Part shown: positions 48,809 through 57,720 of the stretch, one piece after another
How positions within the stretch are numbered: position 1 is the first letter of the stretch
How the letters are laid out: every line of letters starts with the position of its first letter
Origin: Streptomyces phaeofaciens
GTDB taxonomy: Bacteria; Actinomycetota; Actinomycetes; Streptomycetales; Streptomycetaceae
Direction of reading: 5' to 3'
Assembly (NCBI RefSeq): GCF_014648915.1
Contig: NZ_BMSA01000017.1
Location: 62,001-126,000, forward strand
Length of the DNA stretch: 64,000 bases
Translations under genes and position numbers: made by a program
Notes under the pieces: model-generated
Databases searched by the model: none
What the model was told of the DNA's origin: nothing
Seen by the model: the letters and a program-made list of their open reading frames with translations, nothing else

Positions 48809-51145
48809 ATGAGCGAGGACACCTCCGCCGAGAGCCCCCGGGCCGGGGCCCGCACCCCGGACCGCCCGGACGAACCGCCCCGGGAGAGGGACGACGTCCG
48901 ACGGGACACCGGCAAGGACCGGTCGGCCCCGGAGCCGAAGGACGACCGCGCGACCGCCGACGAACCACGCGCCCCCGCCGAGGAACGGGACGGCCCGATC
49001 AGCGAGAAGGACGCGCTGCGGTCCCTCACGGAGGCCGGCGCCCACGGCGACGCCGAACGCTCCGAGGCGCTGCGCGCGGGCGCCATCGCCGACGAGATCG
49101 CCCGGCGGCTGAACGCCGACGCCTCCGGCACCCGGATCGGCACCCTCGCCCTGTTCAACGAGACCGTCAGCTTCGGCGGCGGCCTCCACACCGGGGCGGG
49201 TCGCGGCACGGACCACCGGGCGGGAGGCGCGTCCCTGCTCGCGCTGGACGCGGCCGACGTCGCCGACCACACCGACCTGTACGTCCAGCCCGAGGGGTAC
49301 GAGGACGCCGTCGAACTCCTGCGTGACCGGCGGCTGCTGGTGCTCACCGGGCCGCCCGGCAGCGGGCGGGAGGCCGCCGCCGTCAACCTGCTGGAGGAGG
49401 CCCTGGCCATCGACGGCGGCGGGGGCGGCGGCTGTCACCGGCTCCTGCTGCCCTCGCAGGTACTGGAACCCGGCTGGGAACCGCCGGTGAAGCACTCCGG
49501 GTACCTGGCGGCGCTGGAGGACGGACCGGCGGACGTCCGGAGGTTCACCGGCGTGCCCGGCACCGGGAGCGATCCCGGTCCGGCCCGGTGGGCCGCGGTG
49601 GCCGCCGCGCTGCGCGGCTCCGGCAGTCTCCTCGTCCTGACCGGCGGTCACGACCTGGAGCTCCTCGCGGCCGGGCCCGGCGGCGACCATCTCGCCCACC
49701 ACCCGCTCACCCCCCTGGACCCGGTGGCCGTCGTCGAGCGGCGGGTCCTCGGGCACGGCGGCGGCGCCGACGCGCACGCCGAACTGCGCGCCCTGCTGGA
49801 ACGCACCGGAGCGGCGGCCGCCCTGCGGGAGCAGCCCGCGGCCCGGCACGCGGCCCGGCTGGCCTCCGTCATCAGCGCGGACGGTGACATCGCGGCCGAG
49901 GTGGCCCGGCTGCGCGACCCCAGCGAGCAGGTACGGGCCTGGTTCGACCGGTACCGCGAGCCGGAGCCGGTGGCCTTCGCGCTCGCGGCGGCCGTCCTGG
50001 AGGGCAGCGGCTATCTCACCGTCGCCGACGCGGCCGTCGCCCTGCGCGCGGCCCTGACCGAACCCGCGGCCGCCCCGCCGGACCTGCGGTTCGGGGATCT
50101 CCTCGGCCATGAGCAGCAGTGGATCCGGCTCGAACTGCCGGACGCGGGAAGCCTGTCGGCCGGGCCGCCGCGGGTGTACTTCCGCAACGCGCTGCTCGGC
50201 CAGGTCATCCTCGCCTACGCCTGGACCGCGCTCGACGGGCGCCGCGGCGCCGTACTCGACTGGCTGCACCGGCTGCTGACCCACCCCGACCTGGAGGTGC
50301 GTGCCCGGGCCTCGGTGGCCGCCGGTGTGCTGGTCCTGGCCGACCCGCAGCACGCCGTGCACCGCTTCCTCGCCTCCTGGGCGGGCAGCACCTCCTGGCC
50401 GCTGCGGCAGGCGGCCGCCACCGCGCTCGGTGTGGCGGGCAGCCGCCCGGAGTCCGCGGACGCGGTGTGGGAGCTGCTGGACCACTGGGCGCGCGGCGAC
50501 GCCTCCGCCCGCCGGCGCCGGCTCGCCGGTACGGCGGCGAACGCGGTCGGCGGACTGCTCGGCCGCAGTGACCCCGACCGGGCCGTGGCGGTGCTGCACG
50601 CCGCCCTGGACCGGGGCGACGACTGGGGCACGCTGCCGTCGGTGGCGTGGGGCGGCGTCCACCTCCTCCACCAGGGGCAGGTCGCGACGCTGCTGGACGC
50701 CTACCTCCGGTGGTCCGCGCCGCAGGACCTGTCCCCCATGGTCGTCAAGACGCTGTCCGCGTTCGTGTTCGCCGTCTCCCGGCCCTACGAGCAGCCCCTG
50801 GTGACGGCGGAGGACGACACGGCCAAAGGCGGCGGGCGGGTGCCGGGCGTGCCCGTGCTGCTCACCGAACTGACCCGCCACCACGAGCGGCTCACCGAAC
50901 TCTGGGCGCGCGCCCTCGCCCGCAGGCCGGTGCAGGACACCGCGCTCGAGGCCCTGCGCACCTGGATCGACGGGTACGCCGACGACAGCCCCGGCGCCCT
51001 CGACGCGATCGGCAGGCTGCTGACGGCCGTCGCCCGGCGGCCCGGACGGCACCGTGAACGCCTGGAGTGGTGGCTGGAGAAGTGGGCCCGCGACCGCGAC
51101 CACCCGTCGGCGAACGCGGAGCGGCTGCTCCGCCTCCTGCGATGA
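48809..51145 (+). CDS. Large HEAT-like protein with degenerate P-loop (STAND-like), cluster gene 2
   Basis: A 778-residue soluble protein. Residues 1-65 are disordered and charged; 107-130 carry a beta-prone motif (FNETVSFGGGLHTG) like the tail of the first gene's product. LLVLTGPPGSGREAA (176-190) sits where a Walker A should be, but K-S/T is replaced by R-E, so ATP hydrolysis is doubtful. A region to about 400 resembles a STAND/NACHT-type ATPase core, and 430-770 is helical with HEAT-like repeats (EVRARASVAAGVLVLAD and others). It ends 118 bases before the band-7-like gene. A scaffold or sensor role is inferred. Confidence 0.75.
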   Translation: MSEDTSAESPRAGARTPDRPDEPPRERDDVRRDTGKDRSAPEPKDDRATADEPRAPAEERDGPISEKDALRSLTEAGAHGDAERSEALRAGAIADEIARRLNADASGTRIGTLALFNETVSFGGGLHTGAGRGTDHRAGGASLLALDAADVADHTDLYVQPEGYEDAVELLRDRRLLVLTGPPGSGREAAAVNLLEEALAIDGGGGGGCHRLLLPSQVLEPGWEPPVKHSGYLAALEDGPADVRRFTGVPGTGSDPGPARWAAVAAALRGSGSLLVLTGGHDLELLAAGPGGDHLAHHPLTPLDPVAVVERRVLGHGGGADAHAELRALLERTGAAAALREQPAARHAARLASVISADGDIAAEVARLRDPSEQVRAWFDRYREPEPVAFALAAAVLEGSGYLTVADAAVALRAALTEPAAAPPDLRFGDLLGHEQQWIRLELPDAGSLSAGPPRVYFRNALLGQVILAYAWTALDGRRGAVLDWLHRLLTHPDLEVRARASVAAGVLVLADPQHAVHRFLASWAGSTSWPLRQAAATALGVAGSRPESADAVWELLDHWARGDASARRRRLAGTAANAVGGLLGRSDPDRAVAVLHAALDRGDDWGTLPSVAWGGVHLLHQGQVATLLDAYLRWSAPQDLSPMVVKTLSAFVFAVSRPYEQPLVTAEDDTAKGGGRVPGVPVLLTELTRHHERLTELWARALARRPVQDTALEALRTWIDGYADDSPGALDAIGRLLTAVARRPGRHRERLEWWLEKWARDRDHPSANAERLLRLLR

Positions 51146-51263
51146 CCCCGACCGGGCCCGCGGCGGCCCACCACCGGCGCACCACGCCCACCCAGGCGCG
51201 CAGACCCGCGCAGACACCCGCACAGAAACCCGCCCAGACACCCACGCAAGGAAAGGGGGAGAC

Positions 51264-52625
51264 ATGGAGGAACAGACCTACGACCCGATCCTGAGCAGCG
51301 ACGACGTCCCCAAGTGGCGGCTCACCGACCCGCTGCGGCCACCGGCTCCCGACCGTGCCCTCGTCCTGGTCCGCGACAGCGGCCCCTCACTGACGGTCCG
51401 CAGCGGCGAGGAGATCCCGTCCTCGCGCTTCGGCGCGTACCGCAGCGTGTTCACCGTCGACATGACCGAGCACCGGCTCGTCCTCGACATCGACGTGCCC
51501 AGCCGTGACCACACGTTCTCCTTCCGCAGCCGGGTCGACCTGGTGTGCCGGGTCGCCGACCCGGCCAAGGTGGTCGAACGCGGGATCCGCGACATGAGCG
51601 GCGCGCTGTACGGCTACTTGCGCAAGACACTGCGCACGGTCGCCCGGGACTACGACATCGCCGAGTTCCACGAGGCGGAGATCGCGCTGAACTCCGCCCT
51701 GACCTCGTTCGGCGGGGACGACGCCGTCCGGCTGCGCAACATCCAGATCGAGCTCCTCGTCGACGAGGAGGAGACGGCGGCCAGCGGACGCGAGTTCCGC
51801 AACGTCGTACGGGAGACCCGGCTGGACGGCATGCGGCGCAGGCGGCATCTGGACATGATCCGCGAGGAGGGCGTCGACGGCCTGATCGCCGAGATCATGG
51901 AGAAGGAGGGCCCGCGCGCGGCGCTCGCCTGGATCGAGAAGGGCGAGGCGGAGAAGCGAGAGGTCCGGCGCGAGGTCATGCGCATGGTCCTCGAACGCGG
52001 CGACGGCGACCGCGAGCCCTTCGAGCAGGCCGAGCTGGAGCGCGCGGTGCTGGAGGAGGTGCTGCGCGACGGGGACGGCCTGTTCGAGACCGCCACCCGG
52101 CGCGGCCGGCTCCGCGGCAGTCTGGCCCGCGCCCTGGAACCCGGCACCGGCGAGGACGACCGCGAGCCCCTGAGGGGCGAGGTGGTCCGGGACCGCTCCG
52201 AGGAGGAGGGCGGCCGCCGCGGGAGCCCGGCGGAGCGCGGGGACGGGGAGTCCCGGGGCGCGCCCCGCAGCCGCGTCTCCGGCCGGCGGCCCACCCGGCC
52301 CACGGGTCCGGCCGCCCGGCCCGGACGTCCGCCCGACGACGAACCGCTGCCGGACGAGCGTCCGGCCGCGGCGGGCGGCCGGGTCCACGACGCCGACGAG
52401 CGCCGCACGGACCGGACCCGGGACGACCGGCGCGCGGACCCCGGCGGGCGACCGCCGACGACCGGTGACGCCGACAGCCGGATCTCGGACGCCCCCCGCC
52501 GGACGGACGGCCGCACCGCGCCCGCCGGCGGTTCCGCCGACGACTCCGCGCCCCGGGTTAGCCGGGTCCGCGGTACCGCCAAGCGCCCCCACGGGGGCGG
52601 CTCGCACGACGGGGAACGCCGATGA
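51264..52625 (+). CDS. Band-7/SPFH-like protein with disordered tail, cluster gene 3
   Basis: A 453-residue protein. Residues about 55-170 fit an SPFH/band-7-type domain (VDMTEHRLVLDIDVPSRDH ... AKVVERGIRDMSGALYGYL ... VRLRNIQIELLVDEEE), followed by a helical, charged segment to 295. The C-terminal 150 residues are Arg/Pro/Asp-rich and disordered; they include APRVSRVRGT (429-438), a motif shared with the kinase and zinc-finger proteins. No membrane segment, so oligomerisation or peripheral membrane binding is possible. The start has GGAAAGGGGGA upstream. It overlaps the phosphatase gene by ATGA. Confidence 0.8.
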   Translation: MEEQTYDPILSSDDVPKWRLTDPLRPPAPDRALVLVRDSGPSLTVRSGEEIPSSRFGAYRSVFTVDMTEHRLVLDIDVPSRDHTFSFRSRVDLVCRVADPAKVVERGIRDMSGALYGYLRKTLRTVARDYDIAEFHEAEIALNSALTSFGGDDAVRLRNIQIELLVDEEETAASGREFRNVVRETRLDGMRRRRHLDMIREEGVDGLIAEIMEKEGPRAALAWIEKGEAEKREVRREVMRMVLERGDGDREPFEQAELERAVLEEVLRDGDGLFETATRRGRLRGSLARALEPGTGEDDREPLRGEVVRDRSEEEGGRRGSPAERGDGESRGAPRSRVSGRRPTRPTGPAARPGRPPDDEPLPDERPAAAGGRVHDADERRTDRTRDDRRADPGGRPPTTGDADSRISDAPRRTDGRTAPAGGSADDSAPRVSRVRGTAKRPHGGGSHDGERR

Positions 52626-53986
52626 CCGACTACGACCCCTGCGCGCCGTATCCGGCACCGCTCGGCGCGCCGGCCGCGCCACACGCCCACCCCGGGCCTT
52701 CCCGGACGGCGCCCGCGGCTCCCGCCGCTCCGGGGCACGAGCCCGCGCCGCCACCCCACCGACCGCAGTCGGCACCGCCGTCCGCACCACCCCGGTCCGC
52801 GTCGCCCCCGCCGTCGTCCCCACCGCCTCCGCCGCCCCATCCCGCCACCCGGGTCGCGGATCTCCCCGCCCCACCCCGTGCCGCCGCCACCGCCGAGGGG
52901 GCCGTGCCTCGGCGCCCGCCCCAGCGCATCTGGTGCGAGCACCGCGGCGGGCTGCTGGCCCTGTCCGTGTGGACCGAGCGGGTCCCGGACCGGGGCGAGG
53001 ACGCGGAGCCGTTCGTCGCGCACCACGTGGAGAGCGGCCACGGGCTGCTCGCCGTCTTCGACGGGTCCGGCGGCGCCGGCGCGGCACCGGTGTGGCAGGC
53101 GGCCGACGGCACCCAGCGCACCAGCGCCTGGGTCGGAGCGCGGGTGGCCCGGCTGGCCACCGACTGCTGGTTCCGCGAAGTGGCGACCGGCGGCGAACCC
53201 GCCGCGCCGAACAGTCTGCGCGAGTACCTCCAGTACTTCCTGTCCGCCGCCCCGCAGCGGCGCAGCAAGATCGGCGGCACCATGCGCCGCCAGCTGCCCA
53301 CCACCCTGGCCGGGGTGCACTACCGCGTCGTGCCCACCGAGGGCGACGCGCGGCTGGAACTGCAACCGCTGTGGGCCGGCGACTCGCGGGCCTATGTCCT
53401 GGGCCCGGAGAACGGACTCCAGGTGCTCACCCGCGACCACACCCGCGAGAGCGACGCCCTGGAGCTGCTGCGGTCGGACCCGCCCATGACCAACCTGGTG
53501 TGCGCGGACCGGGACTTCACGATCGACAGCCGGCGGCTGACGTTCCCGCTGCCGTGCGTGCTGGTGGCCGCGACCGACGGCTTCTTCGGCTATGTGCACA
53601 CCCCGGCCGACTTCGAGTGGCTGCTGCTGCACACCCTGCGGCACGCCCGGAACGCCGACGAATGGGCCGACCTGATCCGCCGTGAGGTGCAGGGCCGCAC
53701 GGCCGACGACGCCTCGCTCGCCCTGGTGGCCCTCGGACACCACGGCTTCGAGGAGCTCAAGGCCCGCTTCGCCGGCCGTCTGGAGGACGTGACCGAACGC
53801 TACGTCCGCTCCCGGCCGCGCGGTCTGGACCGCCACTCCGCCGACCCCGGGCCCGGACTGCCGGCCCCGGCGGACGATCCCGCCACCCTCCCGGCCCGGG
53901 TGCGCGCCTGGCAGGACGCGACCTGGCACACGTACCGCGCCGGTTACGAGACCCATCTGCCGCCGGCCCCCGAGGAGCGCGCATGA
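52622..53986 (+). CDS. PP2C-family protein phosphatase, cluster gene 4
   Basis: A 454-residue phosphatase. Residues 1-100 are a Pro/Ala-rich disordered arm. The PP2C-like domain (about 102-375) keeps LLAVFDGSGG (143-151), WAGDSRAYVL (251-260), VAATDGFF (315-322) and DDASLALVAL (362-371), the four metal-site blocks of PPM enzymes. It has no transmembrane segment. Overlaps of 4 bases with the band-7 gene before and the kinase gene after (ATGA both times) show tight coupling. It presumably reverses phosphorylation by the neighbouring kinase. Confidence 0.9.
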   Translation: MTDYDPCAPYPAPLGAPAAPHAHPGPSRTAPAAPAAPGHEPAPPPHRPQSAPPSAPPRSASPPPSSPPPPPPHPATRVADLPAPPRAAATAEGAVPRRPPQRIWCEHRGGLLALSVWTERVPDRGEDAEPFVAHHVESGHGLLAVFDGSGGAGAAPVWQAADGTQRTSAWVGARVARLATDCWFREVATGGEPAAPNSLREYLQYFLSAAPQRRSKIGGTMRRQLPTTLAGVHYRVVPTEGDARLELQPLWAGDSRAYVLGPENGLQVLTRDHTRESDALELLRSDPPMTNLVCADRDFTIDSRRLTFPLPCVLVAATDGFFGYVHTPADFEWLLLHTLRHARNADEWADLIRREVQGRTADDASLALVALGHHGFEELKARFAGRLEDVTERYVRSRPRGLDRHSADPGPGLPAPADDPATLPARVRAWQDATWHTYRAGYETHLPPAPEERA

Positions 53987-55251
53987 AGCAGGGCGATGTC
54001 ATCGGGGGCTACCGCATCACCACCGAGCCGACCAACGCCAACGGCGGGAAATGCGTGTGGGCGTTCGCCGAGAAGGGCGGGGCGCAGTTCTTCGTCAAGC
54101 GGTTCCTGGAGCCCAAGCGCCCCCGGGACGACGACACACGGGACACACCGAGCCTGCGGATCCGCCGGCAGCTGGCCCGGGAGTTCGAGGAGCGGCACCG
54201 CACGATCATGAAGCGGCTGCGCCCGGACGCGCGCGGTGGCGGCAACCTGGTGCTCGCCACCGACTTCTTCCACGAGGGCAGCACCTACTACAAGGTCACC
54301 GAGCGGATCGACACCTCCAGCCTGGAGAAGCCGCAGGCCCTGGAGCCCCGGCAGAAGATGGTGCTGCTGAAGACGCTCGGGAACAGCCTGAAGCAGCTGC
54401 ACGACATCGACGTCGTGCACGGCGACCTCAAGCCGCTGAACGTGCTGGTGCAGCGGCGGGACGGCTCGCCCTTCCACGCGGCGAAGCTGATCGACTTCGA
54501 CGACTCCTATGTCTCCGGGAAGCCGCCCGAGCCCGACGACATCGCGGGCGACTCGGTGTACGGGGCGCCCGAGTGGCGGCGCTACATGCAGCGCGACGAC
54601 TCGGTCGGAGCGGAGCACCTGACGTGCGCGGTGGACGTGTTCGCGCTCGGTCTGATGACCCACCTGTATCTGACGGGCGATCTGCCGCACCACGACAAGC
54701 GGTACGGCTCGCCCGCCGACGCCGTCAACGCGGGCGAGCGGCTGGACCTGGACACCCGGCTGTCGGACGCCATGCTCGGCCTGCTGCGGACCATGACCGC
54801 GCGGGCCCCCGGCAGCCGTCCGGGGGTGGCGGCCTTCCTCAGGACGCTCTCCGACCCGGCGGTGTGCGCCCTCCAGCACCGGCGCCCCGGCACCACCACG
54901 AAAGCGTCGCCCCCCACGAGAACGCCGCCGCCGGCCGCGCCCACCGGCCCGGCGGGCGGGGCGGGCGGGGCGAAGCCCTCGGCCTCCGGCCCGCGCACCA
55001 GCCGCATCAAGACCAACCCCCGCTCGACGGGCCGCCCGGGCGGCGGTACGGCACCACGCCCGCCCGCGCCCCGGCCGGCACCGACGGCCGCCCCGGCCCC
55101 GCCGCCACCGGCCGCGCCCACGGCCGACGAGCCGGCCACGCCGCCGTCCCGGCCGGCCCCGGCGCCGACCGAACCCGCCGCGCCCGGGCCGCGCGCCTCC
55201 CGTGTCCGCATCAACCTCGGCGACCGGGACCGGGGGCGCGACTCCTCGTGA
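53983..55251 (+). CDS. Serine/threonine protein kinase (variant HGD/DFD motifs), cluster gene 5
   Basis: A 422-residue cytosolic kinase. The catalytic domain (about 8-290) has the ATP lysine K39 (FFVKRF), catalytic loop HGDLKPLNV (146-154, HRD replaced by HGD) and metal site DFD (171-173, in place of DFG), followed by GDSVYGAPEW as the activation-segment end. These variants recur in kinases of TerY-P-type triads, as I recall them. The C-terminal 130 residues are Pro/Ala-rich with two copies of a motif: GPRTSRIKTN (336-345) and GPRASRVRIN (402-411). There is no membrane segment or PASTA domain, unlike PknB. Confidence 0.9.
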   Translation: MKQGDVIGGYRITTEPTNANGGKCVWAFAEKGGAQFFVKRFLEPKRPRDDDTRDTPSLRIRRQLAREFEERHRTIMKRLRPDARGGGNLVLATDFFHEGSTYYKVTERIDTSSLEKPQALEPRQKMVLLKTLGNSLKQLHDIDVVHGDLKPLNVLVQRRDGSPFHAAKLIDFDDSYVSGKPPEPDDIAGDSVYGAPEWRRYMQRDDSVGAEHLTCAVDVFALGLMTHLYLTGDLPHHDKRYGSPADAVNAGERLDLDTRLSDAMLGLLRTMTARAPGSRPGVAAFLRTLSDPAVCALQHRRPGTTTKASPPTRTPPPAAPTGPAGGAGGAKPSASGPRTSRIKTNPRSTGRPGGGTAPRPPAPRPAPTAAPAPPPPAAPTADEPATPPSRPAPAPTEPAAPGPRASRVRINLGDRDRGRDSS

Positions 55252-55315
55252 CCCCCGGCGCCCGCGCCGCCGCCCGTACCCGTGCCCGTACCCGCACCAC
55301 CCAGGAGACTTCCGG

Positions 55316-56023
55316 ATGAGCAACAGCGAGCAGTACCAGGGGAATCTTCAGTACGCCGTCGACATCGTGCTCTGCGTCGACGCGACCGGCAGCATGTTCC
55401 CCGTCCTGGACAGCGTGAAGAACAGCGCCCTCCAGTTCCACGACCGGCTGAACGACGTGATGGCCAAGAAGGGCAAGGCGATCAGCCAGCTGCGGCTGAA
55501 GGTCATCGCCTTCCGTGACTTCGGGGACGACGCCTCCAACGCCGTCGAGGAGACCGGCTTCCTCCATCTCCCGTCGCAGGCACGGGACTTCGAGGACTTC
55601 GTACGGGGCATCGACGCCACCGGCGGCGGCGACATCCCCGAGTCCGGGCTGGAGGCCCTGGCCCTGGCCATCAACTCCCCCTGGGAGACGGGCCTGGACC
55701 GCAGGCGCCACGTCATCGTGATGTTCACCGACGCCCCGGCGCACCCGCTGGGCACGGTGGGCGTCGCCGCGCCGACCTACCCGGCGAGCATCCCGCGCAG
55801 CCTCGACGAGCTGTTCGAGCAGTGGGGGTACGCGCGCAGCCAGACCTCCGTGATGGAGCAGTCGGCGAAGCGGCTGGTGCTGTTCGCGCCGGACCAGGCG
55901 CCCTGGTCGGACCCGATCGCCGAGGAGTGGGACCTCACCCTCCACTTCGCCTCCAAGGCGGGCCAGGGGCTGGAGGAGTTCGAGATGGACGAGATCATCG
56001 AGACGATCGCGAACAGCCTGTGA
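55316..56023 (+). CDS. Von Willebrand factor A domain protein, cluster gene 6
   Basis: A 235-residue protein that is almost entirely a vWA domain. The MIDAS motif is DATGS (D22-S26), with the further metal-site segments GGGDIPESGLEALALA and VMFTDAPAH. It has no signal or membrane segment. CAGGAGA precedes the ATG at 55316, 64 bases after the kinase. vWA domains bind partner proteins through a metal ion; beside a PP2C and a kinase this recalls the TerY-P triad. The next gene's GTG overlaps its stop. Confidence 0.92.
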   Translation: MSNSEQYQGNLQYAVDIVLCVDATGSMFPVLDSVKNSALQFHDRLNDVMAKKGKAISQLRLKVIAFRDFGDDASNAVEETGFLHLPSQARDFEDFVRGIDATGGGDIPESGLEALALAINSPWETGLDRRRHVIVMFTDAPAHPLGTVGVAAPTYPASIPRSLDELFEQWGYARSQTSVMEQSAKRLVLFAPDQAPWSDPIAEEWDLTLHFASKAGQGLEEFEMDEIIETIANSL

Positions 56024-56445
56024 GGCTCGACTGGCCGGACTTCCAGCTGGAGGTCCGGCCGGACGGCCATCTCCGGTTCGAGTGGCGCCGCTACGGCCAG
56101 GTCAAGTCCCATGTGTCCTTCTGCGACCAGCTGCGGCTCCTCCCGCAGGGCGCGGACGGCCTGTCCCAGTGGGTCTTCCACCTGCGGTCCCCCGCGGGTC
56201 CGACACCGGGGCTGCTGGTGGTCCGGGTCGACGTCCCGGCGGAGCGGCTGCCGGAGGCGGAGGAGTACACGGAGCGGCTGCGCCTGCACTTCCGTATCCC
56301 GGAGCATCGGGACGACCCCGCCGAGGAGGCCCCCATCCAGCGGGTGCCGCTCGACGCGCCGCAGTGGATCGCGGCACCGGCGGGGGTCGCGTCGGAGGAA
56401 CTGTTCGCCGCGGTGATGGCCCGGGTCGACGGCGACCCGGGCTGA
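56020..56445 (+). CDS. Conserved hypothetical protein, cluster gene 7
   Basis: A 141-residue protein beginning at GTG 56020, which overlaps the vWA stop (GTGA), so translation is coupled. It is rich in beta-strand-like segments (DFQLEVRPDGHLRFEWRRYG) followed by a loop and a helical end with FAAVMARVDGD. No recognised motif, signal or membrane segment. It is probably a subunit or adaptor of the vWA protein. The next gene starts 37 bases later. Confidence 0.8.
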   Translation: MRLDWPDFQLEVRPDGHLRFEWRRYGQVKSHVSFCDQLRLLPQGADGLSQWVFHLRSPAGPTPGLLVVRVDVPAERLPEAEEYTERLRLHFRIPEHRDDPAEEAPIQRVPLDAPQWIAAPAGVASEELFAAVMARVDGDPG

Positions 56446-56482
56446 TCGCGTGATCCCACGAGGACGAGAAGGAGGGTGAGCG

Positions 56483-57712
56483 GTGGCGCCGTCGGCCAAC
56501 TGGCGTTGCACTGACTGCGACACGTACAACGGGCCCGCGGAAGCGGCCTGTTCGGTGTGCGGCGGGACCCGTCGGGTGACCCCGCCGCACGCGAGCGCGC
56601 CGCGTTCCGCCCCGAAGGCCGGTGCGAAGGCGGGGGGCTCCTCCGGCGGCTCCCGGCCCGCCGCCAAACGGCCCGGCGCCGGCCGTCCGCCGGCGGACTG
56701 GCGGTGCGCGAAGTGCGACACCAACAACGGGCGGACGGACCTCTCCTGCATCGTCTGCGGCACCGCGTGGCGGACGGCGACGGCGAAGAAGGGACCGTCC
56801 GGGGCCACGACCGAGGGGCCGTCGAAGGGGACGTCCGGGAGCACGGCCAAGGGGGCCGCCTCGGGCTCGGGGAAGCCGCCGTCGTCCGGCGCCGGCCGTC
56901 CCGGTGGCACCACTGCGGGTGCTGCGGGTGCGGGTGCCGCGGGTGCCGCGAAGAAGGCCGCGCCCCGCAAGCCCACACCGAAGCGGACACCGCCGCCCAC
57001 CGCCACGCCGTCGGCGCCTCGCGCGTCGCGGCCCGGCACCTCGGGCATGCCCGGCGGCCACGGCACGGGCGTCGGCGGCACCCGCACGGGCGGCACGACG
57101 CGCGGAGCGGGCCGCCCGCCGCGCCGGGAGGAGGCGGTGTTCTACCCGTCCTCCCCGACCATGGGCTACCGGCCGGACGCCGCGCACACCCCGGCCGCCG
57201 CGCCCCCGCCCGTGCCGCCGGTCCGCTTGCCCCCGTCGGCGCCGTCCCGCTCCGCACGGGCCGGGACGAAGAAGATGCCGGGGTGCGTGAGCGGCTGTCT
57301 CGGGTTCATCGTGGTGTCCTTCCTGCTCTCGCTGCTGGCCCGCGGCTGCGAGAGTCTGTCCGGTGACGGCGCTTCCGGCCCGGACGGCGACACCCGGGTC
57401 GCCACGGCCTGCCCGGCGCGCATCGCGGCGCAGCTGCCCGACGGCGACGGGGCCGAGCTGGTGGAGGCGTTCCGCACGTCGAACAAGCGGATCACGCTGT
57501 GCCGTACGGAGTCGGGTTCGCTGTACTACTACGGCGAGTTCAGCGACGGCCGGGAGAAGGGCATCGCCATGCCGGCCGAGCGGACCTCGGGCGGCTACGA
57601 GGCGCGCAACCAGGAGTACCGCTACGAGATCCACGACGGTCTGGTGACCATCTACGAGTCGGGCACACAGATCGGCGAGGAGAAGCTCACCCCGGAGCCG
57701 TCACCGACCTGA
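56483..57712 (+). CDS. Membrane protein with two RanBP2-type zinc fingers, cluster gene 8
   Basis: A 409-residue protein with two N-terminal zinc fingers of W-x-C-x2-C-x3-N-x6-C-x2-C type: W7/C9/C12/N16/C23/C26 and W73/C75/C78/N82/C89/C92. In eukaryotes this fold binds RNA or ubiquitin; in bacteria it is uncommon. A disordered Gly/Ala/Pro region (100-260) includes APRASRPGTS (178-187). One membrane segment (about 269-288, GCLGFIVVSFLLSLLARGC) leads to an external domain of ~110 residues. The GTG at 56483 follows GAAGGAGGG. It could link the kinase module to the envelope. Confidence 0.85.
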   Translation: MAPSANWRCTDCDTYNGPAEAACSVCGGTRRVTPPHASAPRSAPKAGAKAGGSSGGSRPAAKRPGAGRPPADWRCAKCDTNNGRTDLSCIVCGTAWRTATAKKGPSGATTEGPSKGTSGSTAKGAASGSGKPPSSGAGRPGGTTAGAAGAGAAGAAKKAAPRKPTPKRTPPPTATPSAPRASRPGTSGMPGGHGTGVGGTRTGGTTRGAGRPPRREEAVFYPSSPTMGYRPDAAHTPAAAPPPVPPVRLPPSAPSRSARAGTKKMPGCVSGCLGFIVVSFLLSLLARGCESLSGDGASGPDGDTRVATACPARIAAQLPDGDGAELVEAFRTSNKRITLCRTESGSLYYYGEFSDGREKGIAMPAERTSGGYEARNQEYRYEIHDGLVTIYESGTQIGEEKLTPEPSPT

Positions 57713-57720
57713 ACCGGCCC

